A stretch of 64,000 bases of DNA from JAHRVQ01 sp051278195 (GTDB taxonomy: Bacteria; Pseudomonadota; Gammaproteobacteria; Pseudomonadales; Azotimanducaceae). The notes beneath the pieces are model-generated. The model did no database searches, was not told the origin of the DNA, and worked only from the letters and a program-made list of their open reading frames with translations. The stretch lies in NCBI GenBank assembly GCA_051278195.1, contig JBNMQM010000001.1:310001-374000 (forward strand), in the 5' to 3' direction. The position numbers were made by a program, and so were the translations under genes. Of this stretch, positions 62,659-64,000 are shown piece after piece; position 1 is the stretch's first letter, and every line of letters starts with the position of its first letter.

Positions 62659-63276
62659 TTAACCGTCGGCTGCGAGTAAAGACGAAACACCTTTTTTAAA
62701 CAGCGCAACCGTGTCATCGCCGCCTTTGCTTTCCAAAAACTCATTCGTAACGCTAATGTATTGAGGAATCTGGTCAACCCCAATGCCCAGTGTTTTGAAC
62801 TGAGAGTAAGCTTGGGTTGCCCCTTGCAGTGCAGTGCCGTACTTGCCAGCGCTGCCCATCAAAGAAGAGAGGCCCTTGGCATTTTCTGAGAGTGCAGGTG
62901 CTGCCGCGAGCAATATATCCATTTCAGGCACCATGCTGCTTAGTTGGCCAAAATCAGTAGCGCCTAATGTTGATTTCGCGAGGCCAAATATGGTGCCAAG
63001 ACCGCCCTCAGCTTGAGTGTCGGTCACCCCGAGTTGGCTCGTGATCATGCTGGCGAGGCTACTGCCTGCGGCGAGCTTGCCCGCAGTGGCGGCTGCCGCG
63101 CTCATTGCATCGGCTGCGACTGCTGACTCTACCTTTGCGGGCTGTTTGAGTTCACCCGCTTCTGTCTCGTCAGAACCCATGCCGAGAAATTCCAGAGCAC
63201 TGTCAAACCAGCTTTGCTCGGCATAGCTGTAGGGCGCAATCATGATCAAGCAGGCGAGTAAAATTGTGCGGCGCAT
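62659..63276 (-). CDS. DUF2780 family secreted protein (VcgC/VcgE-like)
   Basis: 205 aa. Signal peptide (about 1-19, cleavage after SYA). An Ala-rich middle, MTSQLGVTDTQAEGGLGTIF, and AAAPALSENAKGLSSLMGSAGKYG identify DUF2780. Four-helix-like, no known activity. Periplasmic or outer-membrane associated. Confidence 0.88.
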   Translation of the reverse strand: MRRTILLACLIMIAPYSYAEQSWFDSALEFLGMGSDETEAGELKQPAKVESAVAADAMSAAAATAGKLAAGSSLASMITSQLGVTDTQAEGGLGTIFGLAKSTLGATDFGQLSSMVPEMDILLAAAPALSENAKGLSSLMGSAGKYGTALQGATQAYSQFKTLGIGVDQIPQYISVTNEFLESKGGDDTVALFKKGVSSLLAADG

Positions 63277-63491
63277 GGCATTCTCTTATTTAGTGAGGCT
63301 CGTGAATCGGAGCTCTTGTCGTCAGCCTCGCGAAGTGAGACTTATGGTTTAAGATAGTGGACCAATTGGTGCGAATGTTACCTATTCAGCCACGAACAAG
63401 GTAGTGGTAATCCTATTGCTGCGGTCGCAGCATTTTCAATATCAGTGCTCGCATGACACTATTAATTGACCTGCATTTAATGGAAGCACCC

Positions 63492-64000
63492 ATGAACCCA
63501 CTCGAACTGCCCGGCCGACTTGGCAATCCAGAATCAACTCTACTTACCGACAAACGGGCAGATCCTCGTATTGTGGCAGCCCTTGAGGCAATGGGTGGTA
63601 TGGCGGACGGGGTAAAAACCCCGGTCCTAGGTTCTTCTTATGAAGATTGCTTAGCGTATTGTCAGGCGTTCGAGGCCTCAATGGCAGAGGTCCACCCGAT
63701 GATGGTGGCTGCGATGCCGGAATACCCTAATGTCGTCAGTCGAACTGAAACGATTGATGGCGTCGACGGCAACGATATTACGCTCTATATACACACGCCG
63801 GCTGCGGCTTCGGAAACCCCGCGACCTTGCATCCTCCATACCCATGGCGGCGGTATGGTGCTAATGACTGCTGCCGATCCTGGGTTTGTGCGCTGGCGTA
63901 ATGATTTAGCCAATGCCGGCATGGTAGTGGTGGGTGTCGAGTTTAGAAATGGCGGTGGAGCGTTGGGTAATCATCCGTTTCCCGCGGGTTTGAATGATTG
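63492..64000 (+). CDS. Alpha/beta hydrolase, HSL-like (runs off right edge)
   Basis: 169 codons from ATG 63492 to the window end. N-terminus MNPLELPGRLGNPESTLLTD; the oxyanion motif HTHGGGMV and VVGVEFRNGGGALGNHPFPAGLND are typical of hormone-sensitive-lipase-like alpha/beta hydrolases (family IV esterases). The catalytic GDSAG would lie beyond the edge. Likely a carboxylesterase. Confidence 0.9.
   Translation, partial: MNPLELPGRLGNPESTLLTDKRADPRIVAALEAMGGMADGVKTPVLGSSYEDCLAYCQAFEASMAEVHPMMVAAMPEYPNVVSRTETIDGVDGNDITLYIHTPAAASETPRPCILHTHGGGMVLMTAADPGFVRWRNDLANAGMVVVGVEFRNGGGALGNHPFPAGLND

Overview
The window looks like chromosomal DNA of a Gram-negative, probably marine, gammaproteobacterium. 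Supporting this are the housekeeping genes (DbpA-type helicase, DUF1456/YehS, TIGR02647, DUF2780, CvfB-like S1 protein), many predicted lipoproteins, and lipid or hydrocarbon genes (CYP153-type P450, wax-ester synthase, CaiB, SDR, BKACE). The exact lineage cannot be fixed from sequence reading alone. No rRNA, tRNA, CRISPR array, phage or transposase was recognised.

Layout. 1-458: truncated P450 on the minus strand. 681-7219: cyanophycin operon with isoaspartyl dipeptidase, cyanophycinase, cyanophycin synthetase and a second Mur-ligase-only CphA paralogue. 7620-12798: DevB-DevC-DevA-type exporter whose ATPase carries a GAF domain, overlapping a cyclic-nucleotide-binding patatin phospholipase. 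20171-12803 (minus): an ankyrin/beta-propeller/caspase giant (1767 aa) overlapping a second secreted caspase-DUF4384 protein. 20251-30234: Fe-alcohol dehydrogenase, a PhnA/GPH-transporter pair, metY, CYP153-like P450, BKACE and an SSS symporter. 30268-42896: TolB/TPR membrane protein, a PAS remnant, aminoglycoside-phosphotransferase-like kinase, dbpA, FMO-like oxidoreductase, serine hydrolase, P450, a LOV-like PAS protein lacking the photoactive cysteine, an ABC exporter and a 2TM protein. 43062-51311: an HTH/DUF2975 regulatory pair facing a two-domain retropepsin-PDZ lipoprotein across a perfect palindrome, then a SulP transporter, an RND exporter and an APC permease. 51443-64000: TauD-like dioxygenase, LanC-like protein with MFS exporter and lipoprotein, CaiB, GNAT, wax-ester synthase, SDR, cupin, small regulatory genes, and an alpha/beta hydrolase running off the end.

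How it fits together. The organism appears able to store nitrogen and carbon as cyanophycin (made and fully degraded by one operon) and carbon as wax ester or triacylglycerol (WS/DGAT), and to oxidise alkyl or fatty substrates (P450s, SDR, CaiB). The stretch 681-20171 places three kinds of module best known from cyanobacteria side by side: cyanophycin metabolism, a DevBCA-type exporter and caspase-like proteases. The most unusual items are the GAF-fused DevA overlapping a cNMP-patatin gene, the two-gene secreted caspase unit with an EF-hand-like loop, the Cys-less LOV protein, the orphan LanC-like protein beside an exporter, and two adjacent small genes whose conserved N-termini lack a standard start codon.
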